A DNA stretch of 51,010 nucleotides, taken from NCBI GenBank assembly GCA_018268435.1, contig JAFDWP010000284.1, forward strand, positions 1-51,010, given 5' to 3'. The notes beneath the pieces were generated by a model, which was given only the letters and a program-made list of their open reading frames with translations, did no database searches and was not told the DNA's origin. This DNA is from Actinomycetota bacterium (lineage in GTDB: Bacteria > Actinomycetota > Actinomycetes > Actinomycetales > Microbacteriaceae). The translations under genes and the position numbers were made by a program. How positions within the stretch are numbered: position 1 is the stretch's first letter; each line of letters begins with the position of its first letter. Shown piece after piece: positions 22,587-30,919 of this stretch.

Positions 22587-23591
22587 TCAGCGCGAGGGGG
22601 TCGGGGTGGGTGTGGATTTGCTGGAGGGTGCTCCGGTGGAGCGCTCCTGTGGTGCGAGATCGACGGTTGTCGTCTCCCATCGGCCATCACGCGCGGTGAG
22701 CGTGAGTGCGTAGGTCGTGGTCAGCCGCTGACCGGAGGCGCTGGTCACATCCGCGGTCGCGAACACGTGCACGACGTCGCCGCCGGCGGGCGTCTCGGAC
22801 GCCTCCTTGTCGCTGCGGACGTCGGTGACTTTGAGCTCCTGGTACGGGGCGGGAAGGACAGCGTTGATCGTGGAACCGGGGGAGATGACTCGGGTGATGT
22901 CCCCCGAACCGGCGAGGTAGGCCGCCAGGAATGCTTCGACCGTTGCGCGGGCGGGCGTGTTGGGGGAAACGGTCTTGGTGTACGGCATCTGCACGTTCGC
23001 GGAATCGCGGAGCGGTGCGGCGACCGGGGTAGGTAGTGCCACCACGGCCAATCCGGCGTCGGCGATGCGAACGGGAACGGAGAAGTACCGGCGCGGCCAG
23101 AACGTCAGGCCGTCGTCGGAGGTCATGTCGTACTCCTCGATATTGGCCGCCACCACCACGCTGACCACGCCGGTCTCATCGACAGGGTCGACGGACACGA
23201 CGCCGAGGTCTCGGTAGACCCACGCGGATTCACTGAGCATCGACGTGGTCGACTCGTCGATGTAGTCCAGGAGCGTGCCGGGCTGCTGTCGTGTTGCGCT
23301 GAGCCAGGCGCCGACGAAACCCGTCGCGTAGGCGCCGGCTTGCTGCTGGACTACCGTCAGCCCGCCCTCGGCGGTCGAGACGGCTGCGGCAGGTTTGACG
23401 GGAGGTAGCAGCAGCTGCATTCCGAGAGCGAGCACACCGCAGGCGATGCCGAGATACAGCAGACCCGTGACGGCCTTCTGGCCCAGGCTCCTCCCGTACG
23501 ACCAACTGGAACCTTCGACCGTCGCCTGAGCGATCGGAGCGGCGGCGTCCGGGCCGGCGGACGCCGCCGCAGTCTTGCGAAGCTTTTTCAT
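22587..23591 (-). CDS. TcpC-like (VirB8-related) conjugation protein
   Basis: This 334-residue protein has a short cytosolic N-terminus, one transmembrane helix (~residues 38-58, GLLYLGIACGVLALGMQLLL) and two extracytoplasmic NTF2-like segments (~75-200 and ~210-325), the layout of TcpC of pCW3 and its relatives. TcpC localises the transfer machine at the membrane and is essential for conjugation in those systems. The gene overlaps its upstream neighbour by 4 bp. Confidence 0.75.
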   Translation of the reverse strand: MKKLRKTAAASAGPDAAAPIAQATVEGSSWSYGRSLGQKAVTGLLYLGIACGVLALGMQLLLPPVKPAAAVSTAEGGLTVVQQQAGAYATGFVGAWLSATRQQPGTLLDYIDESTTSMLSESAWVYRDLGVVSVDPVDETGVVSVVVAANIEEYDMTSDDGLTFWPRRYFSVPVRIADAGLAVVALPTPVAAPLRDSANVQMPYTKTVSPNTPARATVEAFLAAYLAGSGDITRVISPGSTINAVLPAPYQELKVTDVRSDKEASETPAGGDVVHVFATADVTSASGQRLTTTYALTLTARDGRWETTTVDLAPQERSTGAPSSKSTPTPTPSR

Positions 23592-23839
23592 GAGGCCTCC
23601 TCAGCCGTATCGGGAGAGCCGGTCAGACGGCGGAACTTCGACGCGGCGTCGCGGTAGCGGTCCGAGTTGAGGAACGCCAACGCCCGCTGGTGTGTGGTGG
23701 GCGAGAAAAGCCCCTCGTGAAGGTCCAGGGCGATGTCCTGCCCCTCGTCGTAGACGCCCAGTACGGTCGCGTTCTCCCCGAGCTGTGTCAGCAGTTCGGC
23801 GCCGATGACCGCATCGTCCTGGCCCTCGCTTGAGCTCAT
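23588..23839 (-). CDS. Small acidic protein, first gene of the T4SS operon
   Basis: This 83-residue soluble, acidic protein (MSSSEGQDDAVIGAELL...) has no transmembrane helix or recognised domain. It is the first cistron behind the CCCCTT element at 23887-23922 and is coupled to the TcpC-like gene (ATGA). The residues RALAFLNSDRYRDAASKFRRL form a likely helix-turn-helix-free helical segment. The function is unknown; a chaperone or regulator of the transfer operon is possible. Confidence 0.5.
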   Translation of the reverse strand: MSSSEGQDDAVIGAELLTQLGENATVLGVYDEGQDIALDLHEGLFSPTTHQRALAFLNSDRYRDAASKFRRLTGSPDTAEEAS

Positions 23840-23886
23840 CTCTCGCTCTCCTCGTCGCTTACGGCGGGAGCGTCACGGCTCCCTCA

Positions 23887-23922
23887 CCTACAAGGGGTGG
23901 GCGCTGCGAGGCGAAGTGGACA
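23887..23922 (-). promoter_or_regulatory. Bipartite CCCCTT element, copy at the T4SS operon
   Basis: On the minus strand TGTC (23922-23919) is followed after 18 bases by CCACCCCTTGTAGG (23900-23887), ending 47 nt before the first ATG of the operon. The 14-mer is identical to the copies at 37553 and 41033. A GGGAGC/GCTCCC hairpin lies directly after the element, between it and the ATG. Confidence 0.8.
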
Positions 23923-23949
23923 AACTCGCTGAACTTTTTCTGACGCCGG

Positions 23950-24051
23950 GGATACACGCCCGCGATCGCCGCAAACACGCGGAACAGCACCAGCAGTCAC
24001 GCAGAGATCTCGCCGCCGCAACCACCCCGGATACACGCAGGGGTACACGCC
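23950..24051. repeat. Three GGATACACGC-type repeats upstream of the sigma-like gene
   Basis: GGATACACGC occurs at 23950-23959 and 24029-24038, and the close variant GGGTACACGC at 24041-24050. All are direct repeats within 150 bp of the sigma-like gene start. They look like operator sites for a regulator of that gene. The same core GATACACGC also appears at 9739 after the ParB-like gene. Confidence 0.5.
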
Positions 24052-24099
24052 GCGTGAGGACCGTCGTGTGGGACCACATCCGTCAACCCGGGAGTCCCC

Positions 24100-24825
24100 A
24101 TGTCGATCACCAGCACGCGGCCGGCGCCGCTGATGACCCGCCTCAACAGCGAATGGACCGTACAGATCGCCGCGAAGGAGTACGAGTTCGGCAGCCTCGG
24201 CTTCCACACCGCCGGCGCCCTGCTCGAGCAGATCCGCACCACCAAAGGAGCCACCCAAGACGCGCTGCTCTACGAGCTCGTCACCCTGGCCCACCAAGGG
24301 GACCGCACCGCTGAACGCGTCGTCCTGCAGTCTCTGATTCCCGCAGCGCAGCGCATGGCCCACCGAGTGCGATCACTGGACGACTTCGATCGCCACGACC
24401 GCGTCGGGTACGCCATCGGCGCCGCGTGGGAGTCCATCCAGAAGTACAAACTGCACCTGCACGCGCGGGTGATGGCCAATCTGACCATGAACATGCTGGG
24501 CATTCTCGCCCCGGAGAAGACCGCCAACGACCGGCTCATCGCCGACAAGACGGCACCGATGGCCGCGGATGTCCTGGAGATCGAAGCCGGCGCTTGGCAG
24601 GAGCCGGAGCGCACTCCGGAGGAGCAGCTCGCCAACCTGTTCACCTGGGCTCTCGACATCAAGCTCGTCACCACGGACGAGCTCGCTCTTCTCTCACGCA
24701 CCGCCCTCAGCGATGAGAAGCACGCCGACATCGCCAGCGAGCTGGGGCTGTCCACAGCCTGCCTCCGCAAACGTGCCGACCGGATCCGCGCCCGCATCGC
24801 CACCGCCGTCCAGGAAGGACTGTGA
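24100..24825 (+). CDS. Sigma-factor-like DNA-binding protein
   Basis: This 241-residue protein has a helical region reminiscent of sigma region 2 (LIPAAQRMAHRVRSLDDFDRHDRVGYAIGAAW, ~residues 78-110). Its C-terminal HTH (LSDEKHADIASELGLSTACLRKRADRIRARI, ~203-235) resembles sigma region 4. It is divergent from the T4SS operon and precedes the Tad operon, both of which carry the bipartite CCCCTT promoter element, so it is the natural candidate to read that element. There is no anti-sigma gene next to it unless the small coupled ORF downstream plays that role. The class is inferred from layout; a transcription activator is the alternative. Confidence 0.6.
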   Translation: MSITSTRPAPLMTRLNSEWTVQIAAKEYEFGSLGFHTAGALLEQIRTTKGATQDALLYELVTLAHQGDRTAERVVLQSLIPAAQRMAHRVRSLDDFDRHDRVGYAIGAAWESIQKYKLHLHARVMANLTMNMLGILAPEKTANDRLIADKTAPMAADVLEIEAGAWQEPERTPEEQLANLFTWALDIKLVTTDELALLSRTALSDEKHADIASELGLSTACLRKRADRIRARIATAVQEGL

Positions 24826-24827
24826 CT

Positions 24828-25016
24828 ATGAGCTCGCTGCACGAGAGTCGCTGGGAGCTCGCGTTCACGTACGCGTCCGCACCCGCCTCCGAGATCGACA
24901 ATCCCGAACGATTCGCCGACGAGTACGAAGCGATGAGTGAAGACCTCGACAACGTGATCTTCTACCCCGATCGGCCGCTCCCTACCCCCGAGGACTTCGC
25001 GTATTTTTACGCGTGA
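24828..25016 (+). CDS. Small acidic protein coupled to the sigma-like gene
   Basis: This 62-residue acidic protein (MSSLHESRWELAFTYASAPASE...) starts at ATG 24828, two bases after the sigma-like stop, with GGAAGG nine bases upstream. A GTG at 24822 is the alternative start. It is rich in Asp, Glu and aromatic residues and has no known domain. Coupling and charge suggest it could bind the sigma-like protein, for example as an anti-sigma, but this is only an inference. Confidence 0.5.
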   Translation: MSSLHESRWELAFTYASAPASEIDNPERFADEYEAMSEDLDNVIFYPDRPLPTPEDFAYFYA

Positions 25017-25059
25017 TCTGCTCACGGCAGCTGCAGTACAGCGTCCCCTCGCTGGCACA

Positions 25060-25386
25060 ATGGCCAGCATGCCCGAAGACTCCCCCGACCTTCTCGCTGA
25101 TCTGGTCAAGACGATTGGACTATCGTCCTCGCGGGTCGGAATCATTCGCATCGCATATCGAGACGGTCAGGTCACCGCAGACCAACTCATGAACCAACTC
25201 GGCATCGCGCGCAGCACCCTCACCTTCCACATCAAGCCCCTCGTCGATGCCGGCATCCTCATCCCCGAGATGGATCCGACCCGCGCTGGGAAGGCATCCG
25301 GATTCAACCGCCTGATCTGGCGGGTGAACCGGGAAGCCGTGGATCAACGCCTCCAGATCATGACCGCGTTGATCACTGGCAGCTGA
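25060..25386 (+). CDS. ArsR/MarR-type winged-helix regulator
   Basis: This 108-residue protein has a wHTH (RVGIIRIAYRDGQVTADQLMNQLGIARSTLTFHIKPLVDAGIL, ~residues 26-68), including the STLTFHIKPLVDAGIL recognition helix typical of ArsR-like repressors. It has no metal-binding Cys motif. The start is ATG 25060 or the in-frame ATG 25069. It sits between the sigma-like gene and the Tad operon and may tune either. A terminator hairpin follows. Confidence 0.7.
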   Translation: MASMPEDSPDLLADLVKTIGLSSSRVGIIRIAYRDGQVTADQLMNQLGIARSTLTFHIKPLVDAGILIPEMDPTRAGKASGFNRLIWRVNREAVDQRLQIMTALITGS

Positions 25387-25635
25387 TCGACCCGCGCGCG
25401 CGTCACAGTAACCCGCGTGCTCGGTACGTCGTGGTTCTGCTGCCACACCCACCTGCCGACGACCCCGAGAAGCGCACAACAACCTTGTCCCCCGTTCGGG
25501 GGACAGATTGTTGTTCTTGGTCGACATAGCTTCCCCACCTCAAGCCAAGCGGCTTTCGATGGGATCGAAGGCGGGGTTAGGCTGTCTGCAATTCGCTCCT
25601 GGGGGGCAGCGGGCGCGAGCTCGGCATACCCAATA
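25387..25635. other. Intergenic region before the Tad operon
   Basis: About 310 bp separate the wHTH gene from the RcpC start at 25698. They contain a terminator hairpin (25476-25515), a stretch without recognisable signals (25516-25635) and then the bipartite promoter element. A short open frame across 25635-25697 continues into RcpC but lacks protein-like composition, so I treat it as untranslated leader. Confidence 0.5.
25476..25515 (+). terminator. Terminator hairpin after the wHTH gene
   Basis: TGTCCCCCGTTCGGGGGACA (25486-25505) is a perfect stem with a GTTC loop, extended outwards by ACAACAA/TTGTTGT arms and followed by TCTTGG. It is about 90 bp after the stop of the wHTH gene and insulates the Tad promoter from upstream transcription. 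Confidence 0.75.
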
Positions 25636-25671
25636 TGTCGACTCTCGGTTCCCGCTCCCGCCCCTTGTGGG
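25636..25671 (+). promoter_or_regulatory. Bipartite CCCCTT element, copy at the Tad operon
   Basis: TGTC (25636-25639) is followed after 18 bases by CCGCCCCTTGTGGG (25658-25671), two mismatches from the three identical copies elsewhere. The element ends 26 nt before the GTG of the RcpC gene, which has GAAAGGA as its ribosome site. Confidence 0.75.
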
Positions 25672-25697
25672 TAGAGGGCCTAAACGAAAGGACGACG

Positions 25698-26399
25698 GTG
25701 AGCACAGCAACCGACACCGCTCCGGCTGAGAAGAAAGCGGACAAGTCCCGCTCCCGCGGTCAGAGCTCCGCCGACACTGCGGCCGTGCCACCGGTCCGCA
25801 CACGACGCTCCGGCATCTGGCTCGCCGCTGCCATCGTGCTGATCCTTCTCGGTGCCATCGGAGGCGCCTTCGTGTACACGACTGCCAGCAACACCGAGCA
25901 GGTCTTCGTCGCCGCCAGCACCATCGCCCGCGGCGACACGATCGAACGCGACGACCTCACCACGATTGCCTTGGCCGCAGGCCAGACCACACAGGCCATC
26001 CCCGTCGCTCGAGCGAACGACGTCATCGGCAAGATCGCCACCGGCAACATCGCCGCCGGCGGGATGATCACAGAGAGCGACCTCACAACCACCCTCCCTG
26101 TCCCCTCCGGACAAGCGCTCGTCGGTCTCGAGCTCAAGAGCAGCCAGCTGCCCGCGCAAGCCCTGGTCGGAGGCGATGAGATCGTCATCGTGCCCGTCGC
26201 GACCCAATCCGCCACCGGAGTGCCGACCACGGTCGACCCGTCCACCACTGTTCAGGCCACCGTCTCCCAAGTGAGGACCTCCGCAAACACCACCGGCACC
26301 GTCGTCGTCGACGTCTACGTCGACGCACGCTCGGCCGCGAACGTGACCAGCCTCGCCGCGGCCGGCGGCGTCGCCATCTACCTCGCCCCGGGGAACTGA
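25698..26399 (+). CDS. RcpC/CpaB-like SAF-domain pilus assembly protein
   Basis: This 233-residue protein starts at GTG 25698. It has a disordered charged N-terminus, one transmembrane helix (residues ~39-60, GIWLAAAIVLILLGAIGGAFVY) and a SAF domain (~67-135, VFVAASTIARGDTIERDDL...) as in RcpC/CpaB of Tad systems. In Gram-positives it probably acts on the outer face of the membrane and may bind wall polymers. It is the first gene of a 14-gene operon that runs to 37527. Confidence 0.8.
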   Translation: MSTATDTAPAEKKADKSRSRGQSSADTAAVPPVRTRRSGIWLAAAIVLILLGAIGGAFVYTTASNTEQVFVAASTIARGDTIERDDLTTIALAAGQTTQAIPVARANDVIGKIATGNIAAGGMITESDLTTTLPVPSGQALVGLELKSSQLPAQALVGGDEIVIVPVATQSATGVPTTVDPSTTVQATVSQVRTSANTTGTVVVDVYVDARSAANVTSLAAAGGVAIYLAPGN

Positions 26400-26401
26400 C
26401 C

Positions 26402-27238
26402 GTGGCAGTTATCGCCCTGACCAGCATCAGCGGATCCCCCGGTGTGAGCACGGCCGCTCTTGCTCTTGGCGTGCACTGGCCGCGACCCGTTGTAGTGATC
26501 GAAGCCGACACCAATGCGGTCACCAGCGCGATGCCCGGCTTTTTCCGGTCCAACCTGCTCCCCGAGCTCGGCGGGATCGAGAAAGTTCAGCTCGCCTACA
26601 GCCGTGGCATCCTCACCCCCGAAGATCTCCTCGACCCGGACCGCTACCTCGCGATCGCTGTCCACGAACTGCCGCCCATCAAGGCGGCACCGATCCCCGC
26701 ACTTCCTCCTCAACACAAGATGTGGGTCGTCCCCGGCTTCTTCCACCTGAGCATCGCTGACGGCGTCAGCGGACTTTGGGCCAGACTGCCCGAGCTGCTG
26801 CGGTCGCTCTCCGAAGCGGGCATCGACGTCATTCTCGATCTCGGCAGACTTGGCCGTGACGACGTTCGCCTCCCACTGATCGACACTGCCGACCGAGTGC
26901 TCCTCTGCGCGCACTCGACCATGGTCGACCTGAACCGCGTGTACCGCCGCCTCGAGATCCCCGACCTTGCCCAGCGGATCGGTGTGGTCGACGACGAGAA
27001 GTTCCTCGTACTGCTCACCGAAGCGGTCGCCGAGCAGCTGCCCGCATCCGACTTCACCACCAACGTGCTGCCGGTACTCGGTGTGCTGCCCTTCGACCCG
27101 CAAGGTGCCGCCACGTTCTCCGTTGGACGCCCGGACATCAAACCCAATCGGAACAGCTACCGCCAACGGATCCGCAGCGTTATCACCTCCCTGGGCAGCA
27201 TCATCGGTTACAGCGATCTCGATCGGAGCGCCAGCTGA
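26402..27238 (+). CDS. TadZ/CpaE-like MinD-family protein with incomplete P-loop
   Basis: This 278-residue protein (GTG start) has the MinD/ParA fold signs: SISGSPGVSTAALALGVHW at the N-terminus, VVVIEADTN as the A' motif and VILDLGRLGRDDVRL as the Walker B region. The P-loop Lys is replaced (GSPGVST), as often in TadZ proteins, so ATP binding may be weak. TadZ proteins place the pilus machine in the cell. It lies directly upstream of the TadA ATPase, the normal order. Confidence 0.8.
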   Translation: MAVIALTSISGSPGVSTAALALGVHWPRPVVVIEADTNAVTSAMPGFFRSNLLPELGGIEKVQLAYSRGILTPEDLLDPDRYLAIAVHELPPIKAAPIPALPPQHKMWVVPGFFHLSIADGVSGLWARLPELLRSLSEAGIDVILDLGRLGRDDVRLPLIDTADRVLLCAHSTMVDLNRVYRRLEIPDLAQRIGVVDDEKFLVLLTEAVAEQLPASDFTTNVLPVLGVLPFDPQGAATFSVGRPDIKPNRNSYRQRIRSVITSLGSIIGYSDLDRSAS

Positions 27239-27239
27239 C

Positions 27240-28877
27240 ATGAGCGACGAATCCATTCCCGAGGTCCAGATCAGTACTCGCCCGTTCCTGGGTGACCTGC
27301 TCTCAAGCGCCCCAGACGTCACCCCGCGCAGCAGCGGCAACACCGCGGCCGAGAACCCGCACCTGTTCGCCGCGGCAACCGGCCGCGCGCACCTGCACCG
27401 GGTCGCCGAAGATGAGCGACCCGCGGTCGCCGCACCCACCGCGGCAGTGCTTCCCGACAATTTCCAGATGCCCGCTCCTGCCTCGCCGGCACCGGCGACC
27501 CGACGTAACCCCGCTGTTGCGCCGGTGACCGTCGTCGAGGCACTTCTGGACGACGTCGACTGGAACGCCGTCGACACGCTCACTAAGCAGCTCACCCTCA
27601 ATGAGGACGGTGCCGGACGCACACGCGCCGAGTTCGATGTGGCCATCGCATCGGCCGGTCCCGAGACCCTGTTCGAGGAGCAGTCCCTCTCAGAGATCAC
27701 CCGACTGGTCACCCGACACGCCGAATGGCGCGTGGTCAACCTGGGAAGCGACAACGAGTGGTCACCGCGTAAGCGCGCGCAGCACGTGCAAGCCGTCTTC
27801 GACAACGCATTCCGCTACGGAAGGCTGCAGCAGTACCTGCGTGAACCCGATGTGGAAGACGTCAGCGTCGTCGGCCACGACAACGTCATGGTCACCAAGT
27901 CGAGCGGTCGGCGGGAGCAACGGCCACCGCTCACCGAACACGCCGGCGACCTCGAGCAGATGATCTCCGACATCGCATCCTGGCGCGGCCGCTCCTTCTC
28001 CCGGCCCGGCGGCCACCTCGACCTGGACATCGGCGGTGCACGCCTCTCGGCGACCGGCGTGCCGATCACGAGCGTGCCCAACCTCACCATCCGCAAGCAC
28101 AACCTCGTCGACGTCGACCTCGACGACATGGTCAACATCGGCACCATCACCGACAAGATGAAGACCTTCCTCACCCTCGCCTCACGCGCGAACTGCTCGG
28201 CACTGATCGCCGGATTCCCCGGTACCGGAAAGACGACGTTCCTGCGGGCATGGATGGCGACCGTGCCGTGGGACGAGAAGATCGTCACCATCGAAACGGA
28301 GCGCGAGCTCTACCTCAACAAGGGCGCCAGGCACGCCCAGGTGCAGGACCTGCAGTACATGCCGGCCATGTTCTCTGGGACGGACGTGACTGCGTCCTAC
28401 AGCCTGAGCGACGCCTTCTACGAGTCGCTGCGCTCGTCCGCGCAACGAATCCTCTACGGCGAGATGCGTGGCCCAGAGTCCGGCTGGGCGATGAAGGCCA
28501 TGCAAGCAGGCCGCGGCTCGATCTCCACGATCCACGCCCGCAGCGCCGACGACGCGATCCACCGCTTTGCCGACATGCTCATGAGCGAATACGGTCTGGC
28601 AACCGACTCCGTGCCCCTACGCCAGATCCTCCGCAGCATCGACATCATCATCTACCTCGACTTCGTCGAGAACAGCGACGGAACCCGCACCCGCATCGTC
28701 TCCGAAATCGCCGAAGTCCGACCGAACGACCGGCTCGAACCCATGGCCGCCAAGCTCTTCCAGTGGGACTGGGACAAGGGCATCTACACCGAACCCGAGC
28801 GCCCCACCGAAGACAAGCTGCGCCCAATGCTCGAGCGGGCAAGCCGCACCAGCGGAATCCCCTGGGAGGCGCGATGA
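27240..28877 (+). CDS. tadA: TadA/VirB11-family secretion ATPase
   Basis: This 545-residue protein starts at ATG 27240; longer in-frame starts lie inside the TadZ gene and are rejected. A ~90-residue disordered N-terminus precedes the VirB11/TadA core: RPGGHLDLDIGGARLSATGVP, Walker A GFPGTGKTTF (~325-333), the Asp box around IETERELYL, the Walker B-region glutamate in ILYGEMRGPES and the His box GSISTIHARSADDAI. It drives assembly of the Tad-type pilus. The stop overlaps TadB. Confidence 0.92.
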   Translation: MSDESIPEVQISTRPFLGDLLSSAPDVTPRSSGNTAAENPHLFAAATGRAHLHRVAEDERPAVAAPTAAVLPDNFQMPAPASPAPATRRNPAVAPVTVVEALLDDVDWNAVDTLTKQLTLNEDGAGRTRAEFDVAIASAGPETLFEEQSLSEITRLVTRHAEWRVVNLGSDNEWSPRKRAQHVQAVFDNAFRYGRLQQYLREPDVEDVSVVGHDNVMVTKSSGRREQRPPLTEHAGDLEQMISDIASWRGRSFSRPGGHLDLDIGGARLSATGVPITSVPNLTIRKHNLVDVDLDDMVNIGTITDKMKTFLTLASRANCSALIAGFPGTGKTTFLRAWMATVPWDEKIVTIETERELYLNKGARHAQVQDLQYMPAMFSGTDVTASYSLSDAFYESLRSSAQRILYGEMRGPESGWAMKAMQAGRGSISTIHARSADDAIHRFADMLMSEYGLATDSVPLRQILRSIDIIIYLDFVENSDGTRTRIVSEIAEVRPNDRLEPMAAKLFQWDWDKGIYTEPERPTEDKLRPMLERASRTSGIPWEAR

Positions 28878-29749
28878 TCCTGCCCGCAGCAATCGCCGGC
28901 GCCATCCTCCTGGCCGGCCTCGTCATGATCGTCGCCTATTTCCGGCCCGCACCACCCAAGCCTCAGAAGCACGTCAAGACGCAGGCCACGCTTATCCAGC
29001 GTTGGCGACGAGTGAGCAGAGCAACACGACTGCGCCTGATCATCGGTCTTGTCGTCGGCCTGCTCGCAGCACTCATCACCGCACTCCCGCTTCTGATCAT
29101 CATCGTCCCCGCCGCGATCGTCGGACTGCCGCTGCTGCTGGGCAAGCAGGACACCCGCGAGCAGCAGCTCATCATCGCCCTCGAGGCGTGGGCGCGATCG
29201 CTCGCTTCCACCGCCGACACCGGCAGGTACACCCTCCGCGAAGTCATCGGCATCACCCGCGGCGCCACCCCACCGCTGCTGCGCGGCGCCGTCGACCGGC
29301 TCCACGCGCGCATGTCTACCTCCTGGACAGCCGCCGAAGCATTCAAGGCCTTCGCCGACGAGCTCGACAGCGCCTACGTCGACGAGGTCACCGTCTATCT
29401 GATCCAGGCCGCCCAGTTCAACGCCGGCGGACTCGCCCGAGCACTCTCCGCCGTCGCCGACACCCTCGCGATTCAGGCCAAGCAGCGGATGGAGATCTTC
29501 AACGAGAGGGAGAAGCCGCGCCGCACCATGCAAGTGATGACCGGCATCGTCGCCCTGGTGCTCGTCGGACTCGTCGTGTTCTCCGGCACACCGACGATCG
29601 CGTTCTACCGAACCCCCGTCGGTCAGGTCGCACTTCTAGTGATCATCGGCGTGTTCACCGGGATCCTCGCCTGGGCGAAATCCCAGACCCGCTTCCGTCC
29701 AGAGTCCCGCATCGTGCTCAGCAAAACCCCGCTGGAGGTCGAGCGATGA
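28874..29749 (+). CDS. tadB: TadB-like pilus platform protein
   Basis: This 291-residue protein starts at ATG 28874 (ATGA with TadA). It has membrane helices near residues 3-22, 56-90 and 222-265, flanking a T2SS-F domain (QLIIALEAWARSLASTADTGRYTLREVI...ARALSAVADTLAIQAKQRMEIFNEREKPRRTMQVM). This is the inner-membrane platform of Tad systems. It is coupled to TadC by ATGA. Confidence 0.88.
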   Translation: MILPAAIAGAILLAGLVMIVAYFRPAPPKPQKHVKTQATLIQRWRRVSRATRLRLIIGLVVGLLAALITALPLLIIIVPAAIVGLPLLLGKQDTREQQLIIALEAWARSLASTADTGRYTLREVIGITRGATPPLLRGAVDRLHARMSTSWTAAEAFKAFADELDSAYVDEVTVYLIQAAQFNAGGLARALSAVADTLAIQAKQRMEIFNEREKPRRTMQVMTGIVALVLVGLVVFSGTPTIAFYRTPVGQVALLVIIGVFTGILAWAKSQTRFRPESRIVLSKTPLEVER

Positions 29750-30630
29750 ACCCCGTGCTCCTGGCCATCATCCCCGGGCTCATCGCCGGCGCCGGCCTGG
29801 CCGTCCTGATGCTCACCTACGCGCCGCGCACCATCCGTGCCGGCGACGCGCTCACCCGCCTGGGCGAAGTCTCGATCCCCAGCGCAACGCCCGTCAAAAC
29901 CCTCGCCGGCTGGGACAAGGCTGGCGCCTGGGTCTCCCGCCGCGCTCCCAGCATCCCCTTCTTCTCCGCGCCCACCGCCGAGCTCGACCTGCTCGAGATC
30001 CCCGTTGCTCAGTTCTACGCGGACAAGCTCAAGATGGCGGCGATCGGCTTCGCCATCCCGCTCGGATTCGCTGCCATCCTGCAACTTGGCGGCCTGAGCT
30101 TCCCGCTCCCCGTCCTGTTCGCCCCGATCCTCGCCTTCATCTTCTGGATCATCCCGGACTCCAATGTGCGCTCCAAGACGAAGGAGGCGCGACGCGAGTT
30201 CACCAGGTTCGTGACCGTCTACCTGCAGCTGGTTGCCGTCGCACTCCTCGGGAACACCACAGCAGACGCAGCTCTCACCTCCGCCGCATCCGTCTCCGAC
30301 TCCTGGGTGTTTCGTCGCATCCGCCGCGAGTACCAAGCAGCCGAACTCACCCGCACCAGCAAGTGGGACGCTCTCGAGCGGCTCGGAGTCACCGTCGGCG
30401 TCCCCGCTCTCGTCGACATGGCGCGCACCATGCGCCTGTCCGAAGCTCGCGTCGGACTGCGTGAGCAGCTCCTCTCGGCCTGCGACATGCTCCGGGCACA
30501 AGTCGCAGCATCCGACAAGGATGCTGCCGAGAGGGTCACCAGCAAGATGGACATCCCCGTCTACTGCACCATCATCCCGATCCTCGCCCTGATGATCGTC
30601 CCGTCCGTACTTCAACTCGCCAGCATCTGA
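29746..30630 (+). CDS. tadC: TadC-like pilus platform protein
   Basis: This 294-residue protein has an N-terminal helix (4-25), two central helices (~95-140) and a C-terminal helix (~272-293). Between the last two lies a T2SS-F region (EARREFTRFVTVYLQLVAVALLGNTTADAALTSA...AERVTSKMDIPVYCTIIPILALMIV). It pairs with TadB. A longer open frame starting at 29002 is a shadow in the TadB gene. Confidence 0.88.
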   Translation: MNPVLLAIIPGLIAGAGLAVLMLTYAPRTIRAGDALTRLGEVSIPSATPVKTLAGWDKAGAWVSRRAPSIPFFSAPTAELDLLEIPVAQFYADKLKMAAIGFAIPLGFAAILQLGGLSFPLPVLFAPILAFIFWIIPDSNVRSKTKEARREFTRFVTVYLQLVAVALLGNTTADAALTSAASVSDSWVFRRIRREYQAAELTRTSKWDALERLGVTVGVPALVDMARTMRLSEARVGLREQLLSACDMLRAQVAASDKDAAERVTSKMDIPVYCTIIPILALMIVPSVLQLASI

Positions 30631-30669
30631 ACCACCTGCACCACCCACCACCGAAAGGAAACCCACATC

Positions 30670-30912
30670 ATGAGCACCATCACAGACAAGGCCACCAAGG
30701 TCTCTGACAAGGTCAACCAGGCAGTCATCGCCACGCAGGAACGGGTACGCGAAGGCGTCGGCCGCCTCACCGAGCAGCCCGAGTCCGGCCTGGACGACGC
30801 CGCCTGGAAGGCGATCTGGATCACCGTCGGCGGCGCCGCGGCGATCGCCATCGCGACCTTCATCTTCACCTGGGGTCAGGGGTACATCCAGGACCGCCTC
30901 AACGGGTTCTGA
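30670..30912 (+). CDS. Flp-like small pilin candidate
   Basis: This 80-residue protein has a charged amphipathic N-terminal half and one hydrophobic helix (residues ~46-67, AIWITVGGAAAIAIATFIFTW) followed by a short tail. Its place after TadC and before the TadE-like genes is where the major Flp pilin is usually encoded. A classic G-xxxx-EY prepilin site is not seen; SG-LDDAAW at 39-45 is the nearest. GAAAGGA precedes the ATG. Confidence 0.6.
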   Translation: MSTITDKATKVSDKVNQAVIATQERVREGVGRLTEQPESGLDDAAWKAIWITVGGAAAIAIATFIFTWGQGYIQDRLNGF

Positions 30913-30919
30913 TTCACGC

